From NCBI RefSeq assembly GCF_047511655.1, contig NC_133387.1:142346853-142410852 (forward strand): a stretch of 64,000 bases of DNA, given 5' to 3'. Below, piece by piece: positions 43,774 through 56,754 of the stretch (within the stretch, counting starts at the first letter, position 1; every line of letters begins with the position of its first letter). A program made the position numbers and the translations under genes. The notes below the pieces were generated by a model, which worked only from the letters and a program-made list of their open reading frames with translations, was not told the origin of the DNA and made no database searches. The stretch is from Castor canadensis. Taxonomy: Eukaryota; Chordata; Mammalia; Rodentia; Castoridae.

Positions 43774-46203
43774 TTTACTGTGGCTAAAGATAATGCTTGA
43801 TAATTAAAACTGCCCTCCAAAAAGAACAGATTACTACAAGACAATGAAACCTTATACAGGGACTCAGCAAAGACAATGATACAACAAAGATGTCAGAGAA
43901 AGAAGTTAATGCTTTAGACAAGATTCACTGTTCATGTTTCTCATATAGGGATCCAATATAGCTGTCTCTAACAATTCCTAGATTTTGTGTTTCTAAACAA
44001 AAATATCTAAAATTCAACAGAACTTATTTTTAATATCTGGATGGTAATTTTATGAAGTTCCCCCCATTTGAATTTAAAACGGCTGCTTCATCTCCCTCCC
44101 AGCTCTGACAGACATAGTCACTGTGTACATGGTCTTACTGTTAAAAGCCTAGTAATGTATTACATTTACTTCATAATAACATCATTAAATCAAAATATAA
44201 AGATAATAATATGATACAATCTAATCCAACCCTCTCAAATGATGAAACTATTTAAAGATGTTAGATTAACTTGCCAAGTCTGCTAACTACTGACGGAGGA
44301 AAACCAAAATTCAGAATCAGACTTTAAAAAAAAAAAAAATTACAACTTCATTTCCCTAATATAAACTTATCCACTGACTGGCACAATACAGAATCATCAA
44401 GAGCTTACTTCTTGATTCAACTGGCATTTTCATTTCCAGCTACATCTACAATACCAACTCTAAAGATACAATACACATTAGTTCTCATGTGAAGATACTT
44501 AAATAGTCACAAACAGTGAAGCTAGGGGAAAATTACAATGAACAGCCCATATACTGGAAGAAAGCTTGTTAGCCAAAGTTGTGCTAAAGAACAGAAAAAG
44601 AAGTCTACTAAACACTAATAATCAGTCAAATACAAACAGTAATCTAGCAGCCAAAGAGATATATACATGTAATTTATTCAATACTGAGAATATACCTGAT
44701 AGTTCTACTTAATAATTAGACTTGATTCATATACGTTCTACAGAGCTAGATTCATAATGAACATGGCTCTCATATTGCTTATTCCACCTATCCCCCACAT
44801 ATCATGATTTTTATAATCACATTTAAAAAAATAACTACATAATATATAAAAATTCTATTTTGTTGACTCATTACAACTTAACCATTTCTCTGCTGCTGAG
44901 TACTGACACTGTTTCTATTTAAAGCTTCTAGCTAAAACTACAAGGAAGTCCTCAGACCTGAAGCTGTTTTCCTCATATTGAATTATACCCTTAGATTGAT
45001 TCATAAAGTAATCAAATAATGTAAATGATTTCATCAATCTTAATATCCCTTTCCAAAATAAGAGTAAAAATTTTTAATGTTTACACAAAACTAAAAGTGT
45101 ATAAATTCCACTCAATTTCAACCTCACCAAAAGGTACCTTAAAAAAAAATACTTTTCTAATTTAGATGTATGTATATTATATTATATGTTATTTTGATGA
45201 TTTCTATCATGGATAAACACCTTTGTGTTCAATTATACTTCATCTGTTAAAATCCTTTATCTAGGGGTATTGTAATGCATTTATAAGTTCCCCATTTTTT
45301 TGTAATAATGTCCTTAATGGATTTCATAGTATAGAAATTTTTCTTATTTTATTATTTCAAATCTGTGGCTCTTATTATTTCATGTAAGAATAAAGAACGC
45401 CATTCAATTTTTGAACTTTAACATGTCCACTTGCCTCACAGACATTTTGTATGCAAGCAGCAGATATTATTTGAAGGTGCTTAAGCTGAAGACAGAGCCC
45501 TTTTAATTTTGTTTTTCTCCCAAGAGGAAGGGGTTAGAAGAGAATACTTGAGGAACAAACATGTAATCTCTTTTCTCATTGTTGAGAAATAATCATTTCT
45601 ACCTCACAAAAAGACATGGATTTTGAAGAAATGTTTTCAGTAATTTGAGCTACTAAATTACTATATATAAATTGTATTAAAGTAACTAACTGTGAAATAT
45701 ATTGCCCAAAGGACACAGTAAGCTGTGCTTATCTAAGTGATCATTTCATCCAAATAAAAAGGTATTTTAAACCTTGATGTCGAGTGGGAATCACCATTAA
45801 AATAGGCAAAGTTTAAAAATATGGGCAGCAGGATAAATGTCAGTTTCTGGACAGCAGTTGCTTTTGGAGAAAAGGGAGACTGGGGTGTAAATAAAACACA
45901 GGATAGGTCTGAATTAGATCTATACTTGCTTCCTTACAAAGGTAAAACTGAAGTAAATATGGAAGAATAAGAATATATTAAACCCAGGTGCTGGGTACAA
46001 GAGTTCTAATCATCTATGCTACATACCTGAAATAATTATAACTTAAAACATTACAGTTGTAGATTATTCCTATACATTTATGGGATGAACAGTGTAAATC
46101 AGAAAACATTATATACACATGCACCTGGTAAGTGCAGAACTAAATATGCATTCATTTCACAATCTCACAGAGCGTGAATATTTGAGGATTCTACACAACT
46201 TAC

Positions 46204-46326
46204 CCCTTTCTGCAATCGTTTCCTTAAAAAATCTGAACCGCCAGGCTTTTGTCCCAGGTGAGGATACCTTGCTTTTAATTTTGCTTCTTCAGCTTTCTCT
46301 GGACTAGTCACTTTATCTTCCATTTC
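46204..46326 (-). CDS. ARPP19: ARPP19 coding exon 2 (residues 16-56)
   Basis: The exon is bounded by acceptor TTTCAG and donor GTAAGT and is 123 bases, 41 codons, phase 0 at both ends. It encodes [16 protein letters not shown], then [17 protein letters not shown] and [13 protein letters not shown] carries the conserved Ser23 proline-directed site. KARYP begins the endosulfine signature shared with ENSA. There is no frameshift or premature stop. The exon lies 4.6 kb upstream of the terminal exon and 11.2 kb downstream of the start exon. Confidence 0.98.
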
Positions 46327-46847
46327 CTGAAACAATTTTAAATAAATTACTTCTCTACTACAAAGTATCTAAAACAATCCACCTTTTAATATTTGGATTC
46401 TGGTTTAGCTAATGCCAACACAGCATCTGACTAAGAAATCAAGTACAGAAGCTTTTAAAACAGCTCTATCTTGTTTTTCAGATGTCCCATGTGACAGCTC
46501 TATTATAGCTGTGATGCATGTGTAACACCCCACACACTGGATAAAAATATCAAGATAGCTCAGCTCTGAAGTCTTGCTTGTCATTACTTTCCAGTTATGT
46601 ATAATACATTTATAGTTAGTCACCCTCTATGGAACTCTTCAGCTCTTTGTCTATATTTAGAGAATCATCCTAATACTGCTAAAATCTTAAAGATCTTTTT
46701 TGATTTTCTCTTTATCCAAAATTATGTATGAAGATCCTTAGATTCTTAACTAGAAATTAACAACAGCCTACTTACTAGCATAATTTTTCTGAATAAATTA
46801 ATATAGAAGACCTTGATATTTATAAAGGAGAGAAATTATCTTTATTA

Positions 46848-46906
46848 ATCCTCACATCTGGATTGAAGTGCCCTGGGTTTGATCCCCAGCACTGGAGGGA
46901 AAACAA
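46848..46906 (+). mobile_element. ID-like SINE 3' fragment
   Basis: CCCTGGGTTTGATCCCCAGC only. Confidence 0.75.
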
Positions 46907-47017
46907 AACAAAACAAAACAAAAAAAACCCCGTGTATACTATTACATAACTTTTTCCCATGTTTAAAACGACAAACCGTTAGTGTCAAAGATCTCATCCT
47001 TGCAATTACCAAAAACT

Positions 47018-47100
47018 TTTTTTTGATGGTGCTGAGGATCAAACTAAGGACCTCATGCATGCTAGGCAGTACTCTTATCAATAAGCTATACCTCCTGTTC
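47018..47100 (-). mobile_element. ID-like SINE
   Basis: GGTGCTGAGGATCAAACTAA, GCATGCTAGGCAGTACTCTT. Confidence 0.88.
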
Positions 47101-48529
47101 TGTCAGTATCTTAAGCCTATTTATTTTTAACAGCAGTCTTAACTTAGTCTACATTCTTCCAAAGTGCAGGGAAGCAATATTTATCACTTTGTGGCAAGTA
47201 CTGCACAAGAAAGATGAACTGAGAAAAACAAAGCTGTTCTGTGTTCTGCACACCAGATCAGCAAAATCACACCTCTATATATGTTGATTCTTCTGGATTA
47301 TTTATGAACAGTCAAAAAGCAGAAATGTTAAATCCAGACCTATCAAACCAACTGTTCTTAGACAGCAAGTAAATCATTTACCTAGGAATTAAAAAAAGAA
47401 AACATGTAATTTTTTGCACAGATTTTCCTCAAATTTAATTTGCACATTTTATAATCAGATTTATGGACTTTACATATTGTCAGTCAATACTTTCTTCATC
47501 TTGAACAGTTTCTTCGTGTGTTGTTGTACCTCATTTTATGTTAGGAAGAGTTTGAAGAAGAGGATGCTGCTGCTGTGAAATACATTTTGTGTTCCATAAA
47601 GTCTCTTTTTATATGGTATCTGCTCTCATTCTGCTTCAAGTGTTCTACTTATCTCTTTTATGTTGTAGTTTCATACATCTATATTGATTTCTAATCTCCC
47701 TATAGTAGTCATATCATTCAGTCACTTTATGTACACAAAACTGAACTGTGTCCTTACTCAGAGAGGGACACTTAATAATTGTGATTCTACCAGTCAATGC
47801 ATTCAAGAAGGGTGTGCTCAGAGTTCAAGTGTGAGGTATATGATATAAAACTGTGTTTTCCCACTTTGTTCCAAATTTTGGGCAAATGAGTATGACAATG
47901 TGCTGTTTATTACTGTACTGTTTAAAAACTACCTCCTATAACACAAGTCTGCTACTCTGGCTGGCACTCAATCATCCTAGCTATATGTTCAAATACTGAA
48001 CAAAAAAGTGATACCTGACCTATTGAGAACTGATGGGGCAGTCTACAATATCATTATTCCTTCTTTAGAAGTTTTTCAATAATAATTTTAGTTATATACG
48101 CTTTATGCCTTACTTTAGAGCCTACCTTCATGTAAGTTATCATGATTATACTCATGACAAAAGCTGGAAAATACAAACAAAGTTAACAGTTTAGGGTAGG
48201 AAGGTAGGCTAGGCCATTGCACAGCTGCTTCCATGTGGCTCAGCCTTCACTGCAGACAAGGGTACTTCTCATGCTGCAACTGAAGAAGTAGAACTGGAAG
48301 GAGGGACCTCCTTTTGCATTTCCCTGTTAATTTTAAACGGCTGAAAAGGACTCAAAGGTCTATCTAGTCCTCAATCCTTGTATCTTTAAATAACAGGATG
48401 TTAATGCAGTTCATCATTTCGTGAGAGAAAAAAAGTTGTACCATATTCTGGCATTCTCTTATTTTTTCATAAGGAATACATTTCCACGTACATTTTATGT
48501 AACATTAAGCATACACAATTAAATTTTAA

Positions 48530-48592
48530 AAAGGAACTGGAAGTATGGCTCAAAAGACAGAGCGCTTGCCTTGCAAGCATGAGATGGCCATT
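48530..48592 (+). mobile_element. ID-like SINE 5' fragment
   Basis: GAACTGGAAGTATGGCTCAA, GCTTGCCTTGCAAGCATGAG. Confidence 0.82.
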
Positions 48593-48668
48593 TAGATTTA
48601 CAATGGACTTTAGAATTTTTATTTTTTTACTGTGCTGGGTGGGATTTTGGAATGTTTTTGTGGGCAGG

Positions 48669-48766
48669 TTTTTTTTTTTTTTTTTTTGGCAGTACTGAGG
48701 TTTGAACTCAGGACCTTGTGATCACTAAGCAGGCACTCTACCACTTGAGCAACTTCACCAGCACGG
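48669..48766 (-). mobile_element. ID-like SINE
   Basis: Poly-T, GGCAGTACTGAGGTTTGAAC, GGCACTCTACCACTTGAGCA. Confidence 0.93.
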
Positions 48767-48799
48767 ACTTAGAATGTTTTCTAGAAAAATAAGTACCTG

Positions 48800-48930
48800 G
48801 AACCAGACACACTGGAACACAACTTTAGTCCCAGCTACTCAGAAAGTTGAGGCAGGATGACCACTTGAGCCCAGGAGTTCAAGACTAGGTCAGACACACC
48901 ATCAAATTCCATCTCAAAACAACAAAAAAT
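48800..48930 (+). mobile_element. B1/Alu-type SINE, diverged
   Basis: TTTAGTCCCAGCTACTCAGA ... GAGCCCAGGAGTTCAAGACT. Confidence 0.88.
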
Positions 48931-49944
48931 ATGTAATTCTTGAACTTTCTTGCCAATACATAGATAGCACACTGGTAAGTCCCTGCTAATGCAATGCCAT
49001 AGTTGGATTCAAATTTTCAGTTGTTCTTAAAACACTACGAGAGGGAAAAAGATATTATGACCTAAGCTACATGTCAAACACTATCAATACTGCCACAATA
49101 CTTTTCATTAATCATACAAAAACATTCCTAACGCTTTGCAGGTGTAGACAGTTTTAGGACCTTACTAAGAAGCAACTTCAAATGCTTGGCCTTTCACTCA
49201 CATTCTGACAGTTACAGATTTGAGTGAGGTGTAACAGATCAGGAGTGGGCTGTGTCTGTTGGCATTCTGCCCCCATTCACACCCTTCTCTAAATGCTTTT
49301 CTGAATCACTACAGCTAGGAGCTTAAATCTACATTTCTCAGACGGAGCTCCTAGTAGGTCCTTCAATGGCATTCCATACCAGATGAAGTGTGGGTGATGC
49401 TGCCAACAATGGCCAACAGCAGGAGTCCCCTGTAGTTCCTACAGGGAGTTATCCAACAGATAATCAGGAGGTCTTGTAGCTGCTACATGGCAGTGAGGCT
49501 CCACATAGTGCTCGCTCATGCAGAGTCAAAGGTTATCTGCAATCGCCTACCTTCCTCTACCTTCCTCTCTTTTGTTCTTGCATCTCTTTACTTAATAATT
49601 TGTAACCTAAATCCCCAAGTCATCTCGTTTCTGATTATAATATCAAAAGTGGCTTCTGTTCTGGTCTACCCACAGATGGTAATAAAAAAATAATAAAATC
49701 AGGTAAAATAAGCAATTTATCTCTGCAGCTATGTTCAAAAATGGAAAACAGAATTTGGTGACTGCATGTTTCTGTACACCAAAGAAATTCCTAAATACTT
49801 TAGAATACTTTAGGTACAATGAAAATAAATCCTAAAAAGGTTTGAGATACAGAAGGAAACAGCAAACAAAGAACTGATACATATGAATGTATACTATAAG
49901 TCAATATCCTAACTTCAGTATCATGATATGGGGCTCAAGAAAAG

Positions 49945-50015
49945 AAAAAGGGATGCAGCTCAGTGGCAGAGCACCTGCATGAGGTACTAGGTTCAATCCC
50001 CAGCATCTTAAAAAA
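49945..50015 (+). mobile_element. ID-like SINE
   Basis: GGGATGCAGCTCAGTGGCAG, GGTTCAATCCCCAGCATCTT. Confidence 0.88.
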
Positions 50016-50261
50016 AGAGAGAAAGAGAGAACAAACAAATACTATATAACATTATAATAGTTCTAAAGTTTAAATGTTGTATGGCCCCATATCATTTAAG
50101 TATTTATATTCATTCAAGATTTTATTTATGTGTTGATGCACAATAAAATTTTAAAGGGTAAACAGAAACAAAGTATACAACTTCCAAAATAGTAAAATAG
50201 AAAAAGAAAACCAATGGGGGAAGAAGGGAAATCAACAATGAAAGAGGTAAAAAAAAAAAAA

Positions 50262-50325
50262 GACCAGGTACTGGAGATATAGCTTAGTGTTTACCTAGCA
50301 TCCACAGGACACGGGTTACTGTAGG
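50262..50325 (+). mobile_element. ID-like SINE fragment
   Basis: GGTACTGGAGATATAGCTTA GTG then decays. Confidence 0.6.
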
Positions 50326-50777
50326 AGGAGGACCATTTATAGTACACCAGCACTGCAATGGGGAGGTGGGGAGGGGGGCTTGATGGGACAGGGATAGACA
50401 CCACATAGGACAGGAAAGGACACACACACACGATGACCAAGGGACAGAGGACAGATAGGACACGATCAAAAAGAAAAAAAAGTAAGATGAGAGAAATAAA
50501 TCCTAAAATGCCAAATGATGATAATAAATGGACTGATAAGACTGTCCACCTGAATCCAGTAGATGGATTTAAAAAATATCTAGTCACTTGCTAAGCACCC
50601 CCCAAAATAAATAAATAAATAAACAAAAAACCTCTAACAATTTAAGAACACAGGTTTTGAAAGTAAACATATGGGCGAAAATAAAATATCAGGCAAACCT
50701 TAACTAAAACAGAGTAGTACATCTTCATTAATGCCAGGTAGCCTAGACTTTAAGACAAAAAACATCAGAAATATAGA

Positions 50778-50872
50778 CGGGGCTGACAGAGTGGCTCAAA
50801 TGGTAGAGCACTTGTCTTTCAAGTGTGAGGCCCTGAGTTCAAACCACAGTACGGCCAAAGGAAAAAAACAAA
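50778..50872 (+). mobile_element. ID-like SINE
   Basis: GGGGCTGACAGAGTGGCTCA, GAGTTCAAACCACAGTACGG. Confidence 0.93.
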
Positions 50873-51379
50873 ACAGAATCTAAATATTTATGCCTCTCAT
50901 AAAACAGCTTCAAGCTAATGTAAGGCAAGACTTTACAGAACTACAGGAAGTAATTGACAAGTCTACCACCACAGAATTCAACACACCTTCGCAGGTTATT
51001 AAGAGGTGAAAAAGGTAGACGTATTCAAGATACTTGATTTTAATTTTGTATCCAACAAATAAGGACTGTATATCTTCTCTAACACTAATAGAAATGAAGC
51101 AAGTCTTAACCATTTTCATTCAAACCATAATCTATGACCATAATACATTAGGTTAAGGTTAAATAATAATAAAAATATATTATAAATCCCTAATATTTGG
51201 AAATTGAAAACACCCTATTAAACAACTCATAGTTAAAAAGGAAATCATGAGAATCAAAAATACTCAGAACTAACAAAAATGTATGTGAAAACTTGTAAGA
51301 TATAGAAAGGTCTTCAAGGGCTTATATTAAAAGATGTTAACTGTCAATGACTCATGCATCCAACTTAAGTTAATCAAAG

Positions 51380-51445
51380 AGGGCTAAGGGTGTAGTTCAA
51401 TAGCAGAGTAGTGGCCTAGCATACTTTTCACCCTGGGAAGGAACC
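51380..51445 (+). mobile_element. ID-like SINE, old
   Basis: GGGCTAAGGGTGTAGTTCAA then degraded. Confidence 0.65.
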
Positions 51446-51544
51446 CAAAGAAAATGCAGAAAATAATAAGCAGAGATTAGTGAAGACAAAGATACAACAG
51501 AGGATTAACAAAGGGGAAAAGAAATGATTAAGGAGGAAAGTAGT

Positions 51545-51635
51545 TTTATTTATTTTTTGGTGGTACTAGGGTTTGAACTTAGGGCCTTGAGCTTATCAGG
51601 CAGGCACTCTACCACTTGAGCCAGGCTCCAGCTCT
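51545..51635 (-). mobile_element. ID-like SINE
   Basis: GGTGGTACTAGGGTTTGAAC, CACTCTACCACTTGAGCCAG. Confidence 0.92.
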
Positions 51636-51899
51636 ACGTATTTTATAAAGTTCAAATCTGGTTCTGGAATTTTATTCTCCAAGAAGCCTTTCAGTTACAC
51701 ATTTCTACATTTCAAAGTTGATCCCAGAATGTAAATGGGTTTATTTAGCTAAGTGGTTTCTAAGCAAGTAACACAGGGAGGGGCAGGAGAAGCATGGCTA
51801 AATTGGGCAAGAAGCAGCTCAGGGCATCTTAACAGAAATACATGCTCATGATGTTCTAAAGCTTGGCAAGAGCTTTAGATCCAGAAATCTAAGGATACT

Positions 51900-51972
51900 T
51901 GTGTGTGTGTGCAACTGGAAGTTGAAGCCAAGGCCCCTTAAATGCTAGGCAAGCACTCTATCAGCCCCAGCC
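51900..51972 (-). mobile_element. ID-like SINE, diverged
   Basis: AATGCTAGGCAAGCACTCTA preceded by a short GT repeat. Confidence 0.75.
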
Positions 51973-52141
51973 GAAGAATATTATTTAAGTAACGGTTATC
52001 TTCTTGACAAGTATCCTCCAAAATATTTATTTGCATACTCTATACCTAACATTGATCAAAGTTAAGCAAGTGTATTTTTGTGATTTAGAAATCCTTTCTG
52101 TTAGTGGGGTGTAAGTTATAAATACAAAAAATACATTCAAG

Positions 52142-52230
52142 GGTAGGGATGTAGCTCAATGGTAGAGCACTTGCCTAGCATGCACTGAGGCCCTGGGTTT
52201 AATCAACACCAAAATAAATAAATAAATAAA
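52142..52230 (+). mobile_element. ID-like SINE with (AAAT)n tail
   Basis: GTAGGGATGTAGCTCAATGG, GCATGCACTGAGGCCCTGGG, tail AAATAAATAAATAAATAAA. Confidence 0.93.
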
Positions 52231-52484
52231 GGATTATTTTGTACTCTGTTATGGACTGATAGTAATTATATCTGAGTAACTTTTTTTCAGGCTTCAGCAG
52301 AAATTACACAGCACTAGCAATAAAAATCTGACTATTCTAAGCGAGTTCTGTTTGAGCTGATCAGCAATATGTTCACTGATGCACTAACTGATGAATAAGT
52401 TGAAAGAATTAATGAAAGTCAATAAATCTTTTGGGATATTGCCAGGAAGGTACCAATACTGTAACCATCTTTGAAAAATTTTGT

Positions 52485-52558
52485 CTTGTAAGTTTTTAAT
52501 ATTTGCCCAGTGCCTGGCATTTAATAAGTGTGCAATAAAAGTGTACTGAATGAACAAA
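52485..52558 (+). mobile_element. MIR/L2 3' end remnant
   Basis: GCCCAGTGCCTGGCATTTAA and GTGTACTGAATGAACAAAT. Confidence 0.6.
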
Positions 52559-53487
52559 TATGACATATTTCAACTATTTCCATAAAACTAAGAAATTTTC
52601 TATAGACTTGATAGTTCATCATTAGCTTATTGTGAGAGCATTTCATGTTCTTTTTTTTGTTGTTCAGGAAGAAAAGCTGCAAAATATTTGAAGTCATATA
52701 CAAACAACAAAAGCTAATAGTTAACTGCTAAGAGAAATACTTTTAAAATTTCCTGATGTTTGCCTCAGGAAAAACTGTTAAGAAGCAATGACTGGCTACA
52801 CACAGACTCAATTAGCACATTGTGATTACTCTGAATAAAAAAAGACAACACTTTTAAGTCTTCCAATGACCACAGGTAGTATCAAAACAGTCTCAGAAAA
52901 ATATTAATATGAACTGGAACTTTTAAAAACCTGGGGGAGGGAGAATTTATATCCACTATTGACTGATAGAAATAGTCTAGGGATATGTTTTAAAAAAATG
53001 AATCATTAGGCAATTCTGTCATCAAACATCACAGAGTATGCTTACATAAATTAAGACAGCTATGTCACTAGGTAATATAATCGTATGGTACCATGATCAT
53101 CTATGAGTCATTGTTGACCACGATGTGATTATGTACCACGTTACTGTATATATGTTAATACCATTCTCCCACCATATTGATTTTTATCATATGCCATTAA
53201 AAACTACGTTCCCCAGTCTCCCTTGCAGCTACATGTGACTAAATTCTAACCAATAAGATATAAGCATGTGTCCTGTGTGATAGATACTCAGAAGTTTCCG
53301 TTTGCCATGGCTAGACTTCTTTTGGGCTTCACTGGCACAAGAGAAATAACTCCTATTTTGTTTAAACCACTACTGCTTTCATTTTTCTGTGACATATAAC
53401 CAAACCTAATTTTGAATTTTTTTGAAAAAAAAATTTACTTCATGAAAAACCCTGTGCTACATGCTGCAGGGGAAACAAAGGTATTTA

Positions 53488-53582
53488 AAAGGGCTAGAGG
53501 TGGCTTAAGTAGTAGAGCACCTGACTAGCAAGTTTAAGGCCTGAGTTCAAACCCTATTTATACCCTTTTCCCCCAAAAAATG
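53488..53582 (+). mobile_element. ID-like SINE
   Basis: AGTAGAGCACCTGACTAGCA, GGCCTGAGTTCAAACCCTAT. Confidence 0.9.
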
Positions 53583-53774
53583 GTATGCAGGATTTAGACA
53601 CAAAAGGATTGGGTGAGATGGTTCTGTCCCAGGATGAAAGAAGCATCAAGAATTTAGCAGGACCATGTGGTCATGGAGTTATGGGAGATGAAGCAAGGAA
53701 ATGTGATGAAAGGAGCTTGAATGCCAGCCTGATGAGGTTGGACTTCATCCCATGACAGATGATCAGGGCAGATA

Positions 53775-53885
53775 AACTTGCCCCCAAATAGGACTTGTCC
53801 AAGGCTACCCGGCAGGGAGCAGCAGAGCTAACCTCAGTTCTGCTGACCCTTGATCCAACACCATTCACAACCCTAGGCGATCTCT
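53775..53885 (+). mobile_element. MIR remnant
   Basis: GGACTTGTCCAAGGCTACCC and CAGAGCTAACCTCAGTTCTG resemble the MIR 3' half. Confidence 0.5.
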
Positions 53886-54954
53886 GAGAAGAAGTAGCAG
53901 AACAGAGGTTTTGGAACATGACTAGAAACAATAGTTCTCTCCGTCTTCTACCATGCATAAAGTGTATTTTTTAACAGAAATATTTTAGTTGAAAACTCTA
54001 GTTCCCCTTTCTAAGACAGCTCACTTAGTTTGATACAACCTCTAGAAAACTTGCTACTGAGATCATAAAAAAAATTTTTAAAGCCACGACATACATGAAA
54101 ATATGCATCCACATATAACTTCAGTTTTGTTCAGGTTTTGAAGTGGGTCTAAGCTAAGGTTGTTTACATTGCTTTATTATGGTCTATCCCTCTTTTTATC
54201 GCATTGCTAGCATTGCCATTTGTAAGGGAATATTACTTTGCCAATATTTTCTACAGAATGTTCTGAAGAAAATCCACTCACCCAATAATTTCTAAAATGT
54301 CAAACACTATGTTAAGTACTATGAGAGGAGAGAGATAAAACTGGGGCTCTGAGCTTAAGCAACTCACAATAAAATAGAATTATCTGTTTCAAGTTCCCAC
54401 TTGCCTCTTCTTGCCACAGGATCACTTCACTGGCCTCTTTTAGCTTAGTTTATTTATCACAGATGATAGATCAATGACAAGTTTTAAATGTTTTATTTTC
54501 ACTTCAGAGGTAATCTAAAGAGAAATACAAGCATGTTCGGGGGCATCTGAATTGCCACTTCATAGCTAAGCCGTGCTAAAGAGCTCCCATGTCTGAGCTT
54601 TCTTCTCACACTCAGTAGACCACAGATTGTCCAGGATAATGTGAAAAGAATGGAGCCAAGTTTAAAATGTTATCTGTGACTCTAGAGAATTCAATGACCT
54701 CATAGCATACTCTTAAAAGGAGAACTGAGTCATCACAGGCCTGGGGGAGAGTTAACCTGACACATAGAAAAAGCCCCTACACACTTTTAATAGTTGTTAC
54801 CGTATTCTCGATACACTGGAAATTTACTTTCAGCAAAATACCAAGCACACCGAACAGTTTAGACTGGTTGTTTGTAATTAGTTTTAGATAAAAGCTAGGG
54901 AGTTTATATTTTTATGCATGTACATATTAATATCCCCTCCCAAAACAAGGGTCT

Positions 54955-55163
54955 TATTTTTTTTTTTCTTTTCTTTTGCAGTAGTGGGGTTTGAACTCAG
55001 GACCTACACCTTGAGCCAGTCCACCAGCCCTTTTTTGAGATGGATTTTTTCGAAATAGTGTCTCACAACTATTTGCTGGGGCTGGCTTCAAACCACAATC
55101 CTCCTGATCTCTGCCTCCTGAATAGCTACAATTACAGGTCTGAGCCATTGGTGCCCAATTCTG
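54955..55163 (-). mobile_element. Composite B1+ID SINE
   Basis: GTAGTGGGGTTTGAACTCAG, GCTGGCTTCAAACCACAATC. Confidence 0.93.
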
Positions 55164-55837
55164 ATTTTTTTTTTTTTAAACATGGGTGTACACACAACAC
55201 AAAATATAGAAATAGTGACTTGGCTCTTATTCCATGCAGGGCCCAGCTCTTTACCTAAATTTTTCTGAGGCAATAGGCTAACCTATCATGAAACTATAAA
55301 GCTGAACACTTTGGCTTTACTAGAAAGTTCAAATTGGTACACATACAATAACCCAATTTTTTTTAGGTCATGTATCTGTTCTTCCAAATGGAAGAAACAG
55401 GTGATTTGGCTCACAGGAACACAGAAGTGACTTTGCACATTTTCCTCCTGTTTAAGGACATTATCCATGCGACAGGCACTTAACATCTACAGCCAATCTT
55501 CAATTCAAGAAGGGACATTATATTCTCAATACACCCTGGATGGTATTAATGACAGCAGCTAAAACCAAAGGACCTGAAATAAATGTTTAATGTAGATAAT
55601 CATTAAGAGAAATCATTAACGCTAACCTTAATTGCTAAGACGTGTTTTAGGCTGTTCCAATTAAAAGCATTTACACTCTAGAAATCAATACTTTACACTT
55701 GGGCAACGTTCTCACAAATCTTATTAAGAAAAGTAAAATATTGCAGTGTTTAATACATTATAGACGTGGGTTTGTTATTTTTTTTTTTTGAGTTCCTAAA
55801 TCCCAAGCAGTAAAACACTCCAATAAATATTTTAAAA

Positions 55838-55922
55838 AATCTGTGTGTGTAGCTAGGGCTTGAACTGAGGGCCTCACACATACTAAGCAAGTGCTCTACC
55901 ACTGAAATATACCCCCAAGCCA
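55838..55922 (-). mobile_element. ID-like SINE
   Basis: GTAGCTAGGGCTTGAACTGA, GTGCTCTACCACTGAAATAT. Confidence 0.9.
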
Positions 55923-56030
55923 CAAACACTGCAATAAATACTTTAACAATATAAACCTCACATATTTAAGATTCCTGTTAAAATTGTAGTCCTCAAATTT
56001 TATGTAGTTTTTGCTTCAAAAAGTCATCTT

Positions 56031-56094
56031 TCAGCCTGGAGGTTTTGCTCAAGTGGGTGTAAGGCCCTGAATTCCAACCCTAGTACCACCAAAA
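56031..56094 (+). mobile_element. ID-like SINE, internally deleted
   Basis: TCAGCCTGGAGGTTTTGCTC ... CCCTAGTACCACCAAAAAA. Stands in tandem with the B1 at 56105-56212. Confidence 0.82.
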
Positions 56095-56104
56095 AAGTCC
56101 ATCT

Positions 56105-56212
56105 AGTTTCTAGCCTGGTGTGTTGGCTCATAACTATAATCCCAGCACTCAAGAGGATGAGGCCAACCTGGGCTACCTGACAAGACCTTATCTCAAAAGA
56201 AAAAAAAAAAAG
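56105..56212 (+). mobile_element. B1-type SINE
   Basis: GGCTCATAACTATAATCCCA, CCAACCTGGGCTACCTGACA; flanked by AGTCCATCT on both sides. Confidence 0.9.
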
Positions 56213-56754
56213 AGTCCATCTTCCTTTCTGCAAAGTTCAAAAATATTCAACAATTTTCACTAGAAAATTATTCCCAAATAATGTGCGGTAACTTGGCCTA
56301 TTATTTATGCGATTGCTGTTTTCTTGCTTTTGTTCAGTTTCTTTACAAGTAATATAACAGAACCATCGCAACTCAAGACGTTAACACAGCTAAGAACACA
56401 CAGGATGGATTCAGAACACTAACCCAATTTCCAGGGACATGGGTGTAACACTGAGCACACACACCCTTACAAATCCCGTATAGCAGACCAAATCCTACTT
56501 ATGGCAATTCAGTTTGATGTTTAAGAAAAATCGCTAGTAAACCTCCATGAAGAATAAACAAGTTACCACAGATTTTTCTTATTTCTTAGTCACATGTACA
56601 CAAGGCAAGGCACTAGGCCAAATATAAACTTATATTGATATCTTGAGTCATACTGATAGTCCTGGTACATTTTCCTTCATCAGAAAAATATAAATGAATT
56701 TACAAAATATCCATTTCCACAAAAACACTGATCAAACGGGGCAGTAAAATATTT

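Larger units (their letters stand above)
41564..46203 (-). other. ARPP19: ARPP19 intron between coding exons 2 and 3
   Basis: GTAAGT at the donor (46203 downward) and CCTTGTAG at the acceptor (ending 41564). The acceptor has an all-T tract complementary to the A-run at about 41572-41586. SINEs are confined to 41600-43770; 43780-46200 is AT-rich and shows no recognisable repeat or gene. Confidence 0.95.
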
